Shown: positions 27,832-36,500 of the stretch, piece after piece
Position numbering within the stretch: the first letter of the stretch is position 1
Layout of the letters: each line of letters starts with the position of its first letter
DNA from: Lewinellaceae bacterium
Lineage (GTDB): Bacteria; Bacteroidota; Bacteroidia; Chitinophagales; Saprospiraceae
DNA length: 64,000 bases
Direction of reading: 5' to 3'
Assembly (NCBI GenBank): GCA_020636215.1
Contig: JACJYG010000010.1
Location: forward strand, 186,001-250,000
Program-made: the position numbers and the translations under genes
Notes under the pieces: generated by a model
Seen by the model: only the letters and a program-made list of their open reading frames with translations
Database searches by the model: none
Told to the model about the DNA's origin: nothing

Positions 27832-28518
27832 TTAACGATCTGAGGAGGAAAAAGATTGCAGGGAGGCATTATCGGCTTTTACCAAGCCTGTGTTTACGGC
27901 ATACAACACCAGTTCGGAGGCCGAACTGAGCTGCAGTTTTTTCATGATGTTCTTTCGGTGCGTGTATATAGTGTGTGTACTTAGGTTGAGCGTATTTGCG
28001 ATTTCCTTGGCAATCAGCCCGCGGGAAACGAGCTGCACAATCTCAATCTCACGAGGTGTGAGCGGAGTGGGCCCGCAATCATTGCCCTGCCCTCTGGAGA
28101 AAGAACGCTCCAGCAGGTAGTCCAATATCTTAGTACAGAAAAACTTTTCTCCTCTGGCAGTCGCTTTGATGGCGTCCAGGATCTCCTCTTCGGCGCAACT
28201 TTTGGTTACAAAACTGTTGACGCCCTGTTCCAGGATCTGAAAAATGTTATCCTTGTGATTGTCGGCACTGATAATGAGGATGTTGGTGTGTGGGGCCGCT
28301 TCTCTGATCCGCGCAACCGTAGCTTTGGAGAAATTTCCCGGCTGGTTATAGTCCAGAATGACAACTTTGGCGGGCCGCGTGCGCAACTGTTCCATCAGTT
28401 CTGCTTCATCATTAGCCTCACCAACTACCCAGAATACTTCGTTGCCCATCAAAAGGTGCCGTAGGCCTACTCTGATAAGGTATTGCGCATCAGCCAGGAT
28501 TATGGAAATTGGTTGCAT
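27832..28518 (-). CDS. NarL/FixJ-type response regulator (orphan)
   Basis: This 228-residue protein has an N-terminal receiver domain with the phosphoacceptor Asp56 (VVILDYN), acidic Asp10 and conserved Lys in FVTKSCAEEE. The C-terminal LuxR-type helix-turn-helix (about 150-212) reads LTPREIEIVQLVSRGLIAKE then LSTHTIYTHRKNI. It should bind DNA as a phosphorylation-dependent dimer. The usual acidic pair near residue 10 is reduced to one Asp (LADAQ), so phosphorylation may be atypical. No histidine kinase is adjacent. A CAAATTTA box (28568-28575) on the plus strand, TAAATTTG on the minus strand, is a -7 candidate 50 bp upstream. Confidence 0.88.
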   Translation of the reverse strand: MQPISIILADAQYLIRVGLRHLLMGNEVFWVVGEANDEAELMEQLRTRPAKVVILDYNQPGNFSKATVARIREAAPHTNILIISADNHKDNIFQILEQGVNSFVTKSCAEEEILDAIKATARGEKFFCTKILDYLLERSFSRGQGNDCGPTPLTPREIEIVQLVSRGLIAKEIANTLNLSTHTIYTHRKNIMKKLQLSSASELVLYAVNTGLVKADNASLQSFSSSDR

Positions 28519-28704
28519 TGGGTTTTGAAATATCGCTCGCTAATTTAGCCATCCAATGCCAATCCAACAAATTTATTTAGACTTAGTTTAGATAACTGCG
28601 GCACCGGACGGATACGATGTACGACTCGCAAAGCCCATCAACCCTTAATCCATTCAGCCATTTTTAACCGGCTCATTAGTGATGGTCAACCCTTCAGCCA
28701 TTCA

Positions 28705-29919
28705 TTATTCATATTGGTATTCCGCAGAAGCAGCGCGTTCAGGGTCAAACTCAGGGTCTTCGCCCACTTCCCGAAATTTCACCTGCAATTTGTAGCGGTT
28801 ATTCAGGCTGCTGACCACCGGGGCAAACATGGTGTTCATCAGTTCTATAGCCTGCTTTTTTGACTTTTCCATAATATCACTCTCCAGGGCTTCCCGGCGG
28901 AATTCCGCGCGCAGCACGTTAAAAGTCCGGTTAAAGTCGGCGTCCTGTACTTCGCGCAGCCAGCCAATGTCGAGGTTATCGACTTTAGGATAAACCTCGT
29001 GAGAAAGGATGGTTGGTTCGGGCAGGGTGATGGTCACCAGGCCTTGTTTGGCATTGAGGCTGATGTCGAAATATTCGTTGAGGCGGAATCCTACCTTTAG
29101 AATACTAATTGCGGAGATCTCAATATCAGAACTCGATACGTTGAAACCCAGCACCTTGGTTTTCAGCTGTTTGTTCAGCCCTTTCTTGTCGCGGACTTCC
29201 ATAGTGGCCAGCTCAGCGATCACCTTTTCCACTTTTTCCTGTAACAGCCCCCGGGAACGGCTAAAATCTTGAATGGCGGCCCGGTCTTCCAGTTTTTTCA
29301 GCATGGGGCTCAGGGCTTCCTGCATGGCCATGCCACAAGGGGTTTCCACGTTCTGCCCCTTCGCATAGATGCTGCCCCCCTTGGTGGGCACCAGCGTGGT
29401 CATAATTTGCGTCACCAGAAAACAGGTATACTTTGAGGCTACCTCCCGCAATACCTCGACGGCATTCGTGCCTTCGTTGTCGTACCAGGTTTGATAGAGT
29501 TGGGAGGTGGTATCTTTCAGGGCTACAAAATCGTGGAAATAGAGGTTGCGCAGATAGGGGTGGTGCTTTTCGTACTCCGGTTTGATCAGGGCTTTGTCCG
29601 ATTCACTCAATCCCATCCGGTTGGCGACATGGTAGAGGATGGACATGTTGATGTCGTATACCAGGTCATTGAATTCCCGCCGGTAACGGTGTGGATTCGA
29701 TAGAATAGCCAGGGCATTCTCCTCATCGATATTTATTTTAAAATCAGAGGGTACATAATTGAGTTGCAATTCCTTTGGAATATTGGAATAACCTGCCGGC
29801 GAGATCCACTTCCGGTAAATAATGATCCCGATCAGGCTTACGGCCAGAACCAATAACAAGGCCCGCATAGTATTGCGGGAACTATTGGAAGTTGGAGAAC
29901 TGCTGGGTCTTTTTGCCAT
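28705..29919 (-). CDS. Membrane-anchored DUF4230-like protein
   Basis: This 404-residue protein has an N-terminal transmembrane segment (about 19-36, ALLLVLAVSLIGIIIY). The large domain has a helical first part and a second part with VTITLPEPTILSHEV, which resembles the DUF4230 family of Bacteroidota and Firmicutes. It has few cysteines and no catalytic motif. It is divergent from folP, with 261 bp between the starts, and a matching -7 box lies 56 bp upstream. The role is unknown. Confidence 0.65.
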   Translation of the reverse strand: MAKRPSSSPTSNSSRNTMRALLLVLAVSLIGIIIYRKWISPAGYSNIPKELQLNYVPSDFKINIDEENALAILSNPHRYRREFNDLVYDINMSILYHVANRMGLSESDKALIKPEYEKHHPYLRNLYFHDFVALKDTTSQLYQTWYDNEGTNAVEVLREVASKYTCFLVTQIMTTLVPTKGGSIYAKGQNVETPCGMAMQEALSPMLKKLEDRAAIQDFSRSRGLLQEKVEKVIAELATMEVRDKKGLNKQLKTKVLGFNVSSSDIEISAISILKVGFRLNEYFDISLNAKQGLVTITLPEPTILSHEVYPKVDNLDIGWLREVQDADFNRTFNVLRAEFRREALESDIMEKSKKQAIELMNTMFAPVVSSLNNRYKLQVKFREVGEDPEFDPERAASAEYQYE

Positions 29920-29974
29920 GTTTTTTTTCTTGGGCTCTGTAAAATGTGCTGCTCGTTTCTGACGTAACCACCCT

Positions 29975-29982
29975 CAAAGGTA
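29975..29982 (-). promoter_or_regulatory. -7 box candidate for the DUF4230-like gene
   Basis: On the minus strand this reads TACCTTTG, an exact TAnnTTTG match and identical to the boxes proposed for folP and yidC. A convincing -33 box is not visible at the usual distance. Confidence 0.4.
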
Positions 29983-30104
29983 ACAAATTACCCTGGAGCC
30001 CTGGTTCGATTTTTAGCGGATTATATTGTCAAAATAGATGGAAAGGAATGCTTTGTATATTTGTATTTTTAAAAAGTTTGAAAACGGAACAAGCCGTAAT
30101 AAGT

Positions 30105-30137
30105 TTTGAAAAGCAGGCTGTAAACGCCTTACCTTTG
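30105..30137 (+). promoter_or_regulatory. Promoter candidate for folP
   Basis: TTTG at 30105-30108 and TACCTTTG at 30130-30137 are 21 bp apart, a full match to the Bacteroidota primary sigma consensus. Transcription would start within about 10 bp of the box, giving a leader of roughly 35 bp. Confidence 0.6.
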
Positions 30138-30180
30138 TTTCTGAAAGTACGGATTCCGGATCGCGCCAAAAAGTGAAACC

Positions 30181-31026
30181 ATGCTCAACCCACGCCTTAC
30201 TCTCAACTGCCGCGGCCACCTGATCAGCCTGGATCGGCCCATTGTGATGGGTATACTCAATGTGACGCCGGATTCCTTTTTCGATGGGGGGCAATATAGC
30301 GGGCGCGACGCTATTCTGGCCCGGGCGGAGCAGATGCTGGAAGAAGGAGCTGCCATCCTCGATGTGGGCGGCATGTCTACCCGGCCCGGTGCGGCGCCGG
30401 TGCCGGAGGCGGAAGAGCTGCAGCGGGTCATTCCGGCTGTCGAAGCGATTCATCAGGCGTTTCCAGAAGCGATTATTTCGGTCGATACCGTTCGGGCCCG
30501 TGTCGCACAGGAGAGTGTTGGCGCCGGAGCAGCCATTGTCAACGATATCTCCGCCGGGCGGATGGATGAGGCCTTGTACGCCACTGTCGCCGCCCTGGAC
30601 GTACCCTATGTCCTGATGCATATGCAGGGTATGCCCCGGGATATGCAAAAGGAACCCTACTATGAAGATGTGGTGCGGGAAGTACTGGATTTTCTGATCG
30701 CCGAAGCAGGAAAACTCAGAGAACTGGGTGTTAAAGACATCATTCTCGACCCCGGCTTCGGTTTTGGGAAAGCAGTGCGCCATAATTATCAGCTCCTTAA
30801 AAACCTTCACGTATTCCAGATACTGGACTATCCCATCCTGGCAGGTTTGTCCCGAAAGTCAATGATCAACCGGGTTCTGGGCATCCAAGCCGCTGAGGCG
30901 CTCAACGGCACCACAGCGCTGCACATGGTTGCTTTGCAACAAGGCGCCAAAATTCTTCGCGCCCATGATGTGCGGCCAGCCATAGAAACTATTAAATTGT
31001 GGGAGCAATTGGAAATGGTGGAATAA
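30181..31026 (+). CDS. folP: Dihydropteroate synthase
   Basis: FolP joins para-aminobenzoate to 6-hydroxymethyl-dihydropterin pyrophosphate in folate synthesis and is the sulfonamide target. The 281-residue protein has the family signatures MGILNVTPDSFFDGG, DVGGMSTRPGA (near residues 60-70), ISVDTVRARVA, NDISAGRMD and the C-terminal GLSRKSMINRVLG. All are intact and the length is typical. It stands apart from other folate genes here. The genes downstream on the same strand start after gaps of about 50 bp and 1 bp and may be co-transcribed. Confidence 0.95.
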   Translation: MLNPRLTLNCRGHLISLDRPIVMGILNVTPDSFFDGGQYSGRDAILARAEQMLEEGAAILDVGGMSTRPGAAPVPEAEELQRVIPAVEAIHQAFPEAIISVDTVRARVAQESVGAGAAIVNDISAGRMDEALYATVAALDVPYVLMHMQGMPRDMQKEPYYEDVVREVLDFLIAEAGKLRELGVKDIILDPGFGFGKAVRHNYQLLKNLHVFQILDYPILAGLSRKSMINRVLGIQAAEALNGTTALHMVALQQGAKILRAHDVRPAIETIKLWEQLEMVE

Positions 31027-31078
31027 TCATTATCTCCAAACCTGCTTTTAGCTCTAAATGCCGTCCTGAAAAAAAATC

Positions 31079-32500
31079 ATGCAAGGCCTTTCCGAGAACG
31101 ATATAAAACAAACGACGCTCCGCTTTCTGAAAGCCTACTATCGTTATCGGCAGCGGGAAGGAGGCACTACGGTCAGTTCGGACATGCGGGGCGCGGGGGG
31201 GATTATCGCCGATGGCTTCCTTTCTTATCCCAAACCCGGTGGTGAAATTTTCCACGCTACTTTCGAAGCGACTTCCCAGGATACCAGAGATGAAGTCCGT
31301 TTTAAAATACAAAAGCGGCGCCTGCAGTGGGATGCCATTGCCGTAGCTTCTTTGGCTGCCGCCGTCCTGTTTATTGCGGGTAATGTGGAGCAGCTCTTTA
31401 CTTTTAAAAAAATCACCTATGCAGGCTGTATCGGAGTAGTGGTGATGTCCTTTCTGCTGGCCTTTTTATTTTATATTACCGCTTTTTGGAAATTGCGGCG
31501 GTACCGCTATATCTATGCTGTCGAACAGTTTAAGCAGTACTATGCCGATGAGCAATGGATCGCCATTGGAGAAGATGTTTTTGCCAATTATTACGATGAC
31601 CGCCATTACCTGGAGCTGAGGAAACAATGCATCCGCAACGGCTTTGGCCTGATCGTGGTGCGGGAACACGGCCACCCCATCATGCAGATCACTCCTTCCC
31701 GTACGGACCTCTTCAAAAGCCGGCGCCGGCAACTGCGCCTTTTCAGCCAGGCTGAACTCGCCCGGTATGCCCAGGAAGGCAACTATCCGGATTGGCTCAA
31801 GCAGTTCAACGCCACCAATTTTATGCGGTTTCAGAGCCAGTACCGCTATCAGGTCATCGTTTTAATAATATCCTTGTTAATGATTGGCAGTGTTTTTTAC
31901 CTTGAATCGCAAAAGGAGGATATCGTGATTGAGGAGGAACCCGATTATCTGGACCGGATGGAAGCAGTTCGGCTGTATAACAATAGGTTGGAGAACCGGC
32001 AGGATTCCAGTTTTGTGGTAGATACACCCTATGTTTGGCCTCCGCCCATTCTCCGGGAAAAAGATACCCGCCCGTATGTGGACCTGGAGCCCCAGCCGGT
32101 GGCAGGGCAGGATGCTTCGCAGGCCGCTGCCGTCAAGCGGCGCCGACAGCCGGATTTCCTGCTGGCTACTCCGGGAGAAGACCCTTTGGCTGTTTACGAT
32201 TGCTCGCGGCTGCAGAATATAACAGGCGCCGCTTTTATATTGCAGGAGGGCGTGTATCCATCTTTTTCGGCAGCCGAAGACAGAACACTCGCCCTGGGCC
32301 AATACGGGCTGGAAACCAGTGCCTTGTGGTTGGGCTGTTTTCAAGGGAAAGAAGCTGGTTATGCCGTTTTTTTTGGCCCTATTTATGGAAAAGAGGAAGA
32401 AGCCCGGCAGGCGCTTGCTGCCTTTGAAACACAACTGGGCGATAATGTGTTAAATATCACGATAGTGATTCGCACTTTGTCCCGGAACACCTCCAAATGA
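31079..32500 (+). CDS. Three-TM membrane protein with possible REase-like N-terminus and SPOR-like C-terminus
   Basis: I do not recognise this 473-residue protein. The N-terminal 80 residues contain IIADGFLSY and then FHATFEATSQD; a conserved Asp followed by a Glu-x-Thr strand resembles a PD-(D/E)xK nuclease-like core, although the Lys is missing. Transmembrane segments lie at about 84-103, 112-137 and 258-278. The region after about 370 ends in GYAVFFGPIYGKEEEARQALAAF, reminiscent of a SPOR/septal-peptidoglycan-binding fold. It lies 52 bp after folP, with the YheT hydrolase starting 1 bp after its stop. The nuclease and SPOR suggestions are weak. Confidence 0.5.
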   Translation: MQGLSENDIKQTTLRFLKAYYRYRQREGGTTVSSDMRGAGGIIADGFLSYPKPGGEIFHATFEATSQDTRDEVRFKIQKRRLQWDAIAVASLAAAVLFIAGNVEQLFTFKKITYAGCIGVVVMSFLLAFLFYITAFWKLRRYRYIYAVEQFKQYYADEQWIAIGEDVFANYYDDRHYLELRKQCIRNGFGLIVVREHGHPIMQITPSRTDLFKSRRRQLRLFSQAELARYAQEGNYPDWLKQFNATNFMRFQSQYRYQVIVLIISLLMIGSVFYLESQKEDIVIEEEPDYLDRMEAVRLYNNRLENRQDSSFVVDTPYVWPPPILREKDTRPYVDLEPQPVAGQDASQAAAVKRRRQPDFLLATPGEDPLAVYDCSRLQNITGAAFILQEGVYPSFSAAEDRTLALGQYGLETSALWLGCFQGKEAGYAVFFGPIYGKEEEARQALAAFETQLGDNVLNITIVIRTLSRNTSK

Positions 32501-32501
32501 T

Positions 32502-33470
32502 ATGCCGCTGATCCCAAGATCATCCTATCGCGCTAAAGGGCTTTTCCGCAATGCGCACTTCAATACAGTCTTTCCCCCACTTTTCCGAAAAGTTGAAGGC
32601 GTGGTGTATGAACGGGAGCGGATAAGCACTCCCGATGAGGACTTTCTCGACCTGGACTGGTCGCGTGCAGGTAGTGATCAATTACTCCTCCTCCTGCATG
32701 GCCTGGAAGGCAATTCCGGCCGCTCGTATGTGAAAGGAATGGCGCGGTATTTCAACCAGAGGGGTTGGGATGCGCTGGCCCTTAACTTCCGGGGTTGCAG
32801 CGGGGAACCCAATCTGCTGCTCCGGTCTTATCACGTCGGAGAAACCGCTGACCTGCACTATGTTTTGCAGCACGCCCTTCACCAGAAGCCTTACCGCTCC
32901 GTGGCGCTGGTTGGATTTTCGCTGGGAGGTAATGTATTGTTAAAATATATGGGAGAGGAGCCTTCGATTTTACCGGAAGCAGTAAAATGTGGCGTAGCTT
33001 TTTCCGTGCCCTGTGAAGTGTCGAGCGCCAACGAAGAGATCAACAAATGGTACAATTGGCCGTACCAAAAGCGTTTTATGGATAGCCTTAATGAAAAAGC
33101 CCGCCAGAAAGCCAGGCAATTTCCTGGGCAGGCTGCTTTCCCGGAACCAGCCCCTCAGAACTTTCGGCAGTTCGACGGCGCCTTTACAGCCCCTATCCAC
33201 GGCTTTCAAAGTGCTGAGGATTATTGGGGCCGCAACAGTTCGCTCCAGTTTTTACCCGCAATTGAACGACCGGTATTGCTCATTAACGCACAGGATGACT
33301 CCTTCCTCAGCCAGGCTTGTTATCCGGCCGGCCTGGCGGAAAAACACCCGTATTTCCATTTGGAAACGCCTCGCTGGGGTGGGCATGTCGGTTTTGTATC
33401 CAATATTGGCAAAGGTGCATACTGGTCCGAACAAAGAGCCTTTGCTTTCATACATCAGATGGCGTCGTAA
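32502..33470 (+). CDS. YheT-family alpha/beta hydrolase
   Basis: This 322-residue alpha/beta-hydrolase fold protein belongs to the YheT/EMB8-type esterase group. It shows LLLLHGLEGNSGRSYVKGMA (oxyanion-loop HGLEG), the nucleophile elbow GFSLGGNVLLKYMGE, a later aspartate strand (PVLLINAQDDSFLS) and the terminal histidine region (GGHVGFV), so the Ser-Asp-His triad appears intact. The physiological substrate is not known for most of the family. It lies 1 bp after the previous gene, in a probable operon. The TamB gene starts 64 bp further on. Confidence 0.85.
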   Translation: MPLIPRSSYRAKGLFRNAHFNTVFPPLFRKVEGVVYERERISTPDEDFLDLDWSRAGSDQLLLLLHGLEGNSGRSYVKGMARYFNQRGWDALALNFRGCSGEPNLLLRSYHVGETADLHYVLQHALHQKPYRSVALVGFSLGGNVLLKYMGEEPSILPEAVKCGVAFSVPCEVSSANEEINKWYNWPYQKRFMDSLNEKARQKARQFPGQAAFPEPAPQNFRQFDGAFTAPIHGFQSAEDYWGRNSSLQFLPAIERPVLLINAQDDSFLSQACYPAGLAEKHPYFHLETPRWGGHVGFVSNIGKGAYWSEQRAFAFIHQMAS

Positions 33471-33498
33471 ATCTGCGTTAAATGCGGGGCGCTTTGAA

Positions 33499-33506
33499 TA
33501 TATTCG
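33499..33506 (+). promoter_or_regulatory. -7 box candidate upstream of the TamB gene
   Basis: TATATTCG lies 28 bp before the TamB start codon, the same sequence as the box proposed upstream of the 13847 lipoprotein. No good TTTG is visible at the -33 position, so support is weak. Confidence 0.3.
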
Positions 33507-33534
33507 CAGGGCTTTTTAGTTGTATTGATATAGT

Positions 33535-36500
33535 ATGCAGGAGAATACAGAAAATCAGGAACAGGAAAAACGCTCTCGCTGGCGCTCGCTGGCAGGAGGG
33601 GCCTGGCGGTGGCTGAAGCGCATCGTTGGAATAAGCCTGATTTTGTTTCTGGTGCTTTCTCTCATCCTGCAGATTCCTGCTGTACAGAATTGGGCCGCCC
33701 AGCGCATTACTTCCTATCTGGGAAAGGCGATGCAAACAACCGTTAGCATTGACCGCCTCAATATCATTTTCCTGGACCGGCTCATCCTCGAAGGTTTTTA
33801 TGTGGAAGGCCTCACGCCGGGCGATACGGCTATCTACAGCAAGCGCCTGTACGCCAACATTAGCCTGAACCCGATAACTTACCTCAGGCGGGGCCTGGTC
33901 GTCGAAGAGGCAGAGCTGGATAGTGCTACCGTCAATATCCGAAAAGCGGAAGGCGCTTATCAAACCAATATTCAGATACTTTTGGGGCGCCTCCTCAGCC
34001 CGGATACAACGGCTGTTAAAAAGGAGGAGAAAAAGCCTTTCAATCTGTCGCTTGACAAGCTTTCTCTGCGCAGCGTACAGTTTTTAAAAGAAGACCAGGA
34101 AAATGGCCAGGTATTATCGGTTTTTCTGCAGGAAGGCGCTCTTGTATTTGATGAGGTCAATCTTCCGGGGAATTTCATTCATACCCGTTCTGTCGTATTG
34201 AAACAACCCTACATCAGTATCGCCAGCTATCCGGAAAAGCCCCTGCCACCGCTGGGAGAAGCGGAACAAACCCCCGCGGCCGACGAAGCGGGAACAGAAG
34301 AAGGGCTGCCTTTTTACGCCACTATAGGGTCCTTTCGCTTGGAAGGCGGGAAATTTTCGCTTCACAACTACCGCAATGCACCCCAAAAGCTTACCCCAAT
34401 TGATGAGTTGGACTTTCAGCATCTGGAAGTCTACGATATCAATATCGGAATTGATAACTTCTCGTTTTGTTCGGATAGCCTGGATTTCGAAGGCCAGGTC
34501 CGGCAGTTGGCCTTACGGGACGAAAGCGGGTTTGTACTGGATAACCTCAGCGCAGAAGAAGCCCGTGTGTGGAATAAAGGAGTTACCCTCAATGGATTGA
34601 AACTAAAAACACCATATAGCACCCTCGGAGATACGCTTACTTTCCGTTATAGCAGCTATGAAGCATTCAAGGATTTTCCGTCGCGGGTGCGAATGGGGCT
34701 TTACCTGAACGATGCTTCCGTCACCCTTCGGGATATTATGACTTTTGCACCCGGGCTGAATCAGAATACCTTCTTCAGCCTGAACCGTAACCGCAAAGTA
34801 TTTCTCGATGGCCTAATAAAAGGCCGCGTGAATAGCCTGGACGGGGAAAACCTGCTCATTGCCCTGGAAGACAACAGCCTGATCGTGGAGGGCGGTTTTA
34901 GTAGCCACGACCTGACTGTAAGGCGCAGTGAGTCTATGAACCTGAACCTGGCCCGCCTCAAAACGAGCATGGGCACCCTGCGGCAGCTGATTCCCAATTT
35001 CAACCCGCCGCCCAACTTCGACCGCCTGGGCCGGCTCAACTTTAGCGGGCGCTTCGACGGCTATTTTTTGGATTTTGTGGCTTATGGAGAATTGTCTACT
35101 ACCCTGGGAAAGGCAACTATGGACATGCGGATGGACCTGAAAAACGGACGGGAACGAGCCAACTATTCCGGGAAACTGGCCCTGATCGATTTTGACCTCG
35201 GTGGATGGGCGCAAAACCCCGACTTCGGACTGGTCAATTTTACTTCTGAAGTTAAAGACGGGGTGGGCCTGAGCCTGGAAACCGTCCGCGCTTCGCTCAA
35301 CGCAAAGGTGCAGAGTTTCGTCTTTAAAGGCTATAACTACCAGAATGCCAACCTTTCCGGTGAATTGAAGAAAAACCTGTTTCGCGGGGACTTTGCGATT
35401 CAGGACGACAATGTCGACTTTTCCTTCCTCGGCACCGTTGACTTAACCGATTCCCTACCGGCCTTTAATTTCAATGCCACCGTTAACAAACTGGACCTGA
35501 AACAACTCAACCTGGCGCAACAGGATATTATTCTCTCCGGAAAGGTGCAATTGGACGTGAAGAACAGCCGCCTTTCCGATATGGAAGGAGGGGGCAGAAT
35601 ACAGGACCTGGTGATCCGCCACAGCAAGCTGGGCCGCACAGTGATCGACTCGGTTTCCTTCCGGTCTCAATTTGTGGGCGCCCGCCGTAAACTGTTCACC
35701 ATAAACTCTGATGTCGCCGATGTTGCACTGGAAGGGGCTTTCGATATCGAACAGGTTCCGGCTGCCTTCACACAATATTTAGCGCGCAATTATCCCGAGT
35801 TTTTCAATCGCCTGAGGCTGAAAGCCCCGGAGAAACAGATCGGGGCTTATGCCTTTAGCTTTGACGCCCGGATTTACGATACAAAAAACCTGCTGGCTTT
35901 AGCGGATGGCAAGCTTGCACCTATCCAGAATGGAGTGCTGGAAGGATATTTTGACAATACCCGCGATTCCATTTCCCTTTCCATGTATCTGCCTCAGTTT
36001 AAATATGATAAAATAGCGCTGAATGACCTGGGCCTGGATGCCCGTCTGGAAAAATCGGCAGGTAAGGTTGACCTCATCATCCTGGAGCCGGTGTTGAACG
36101 ACAAGACCCATTTCTCTAAAGTCACTATGCTGGGTATCCTGAAAAGAGATACTTTCGAATGGGGGTTGAACTACGAATCGGAAGGAATGTCCATTCTGGA
36201 TCTCGATGAACTCAACCTCAACGCCCAGATATTCATGCCGGACAGCCTCAACTTTCGCATGGAATTTACGCAGTCCAACCTGGTGCTGCTAAAGCAACCC
36301 TGGTTGATCAATGACCGGAATTTTATCACTTTCCGTAAAGGCTTCATCGATACGAAAAACTTCTTGCTTACCAGTGGAGAAAAAGAGATCCACCTGGAAG
36401 GTGTGGGTAAAAAGGGCCTCAAACTGGGGCTGTATAATTTTGATTTCAGTTTCATCGATGACATCTGGGATTACGAGTCGCTTGATTTTGGCGGCCGCTT

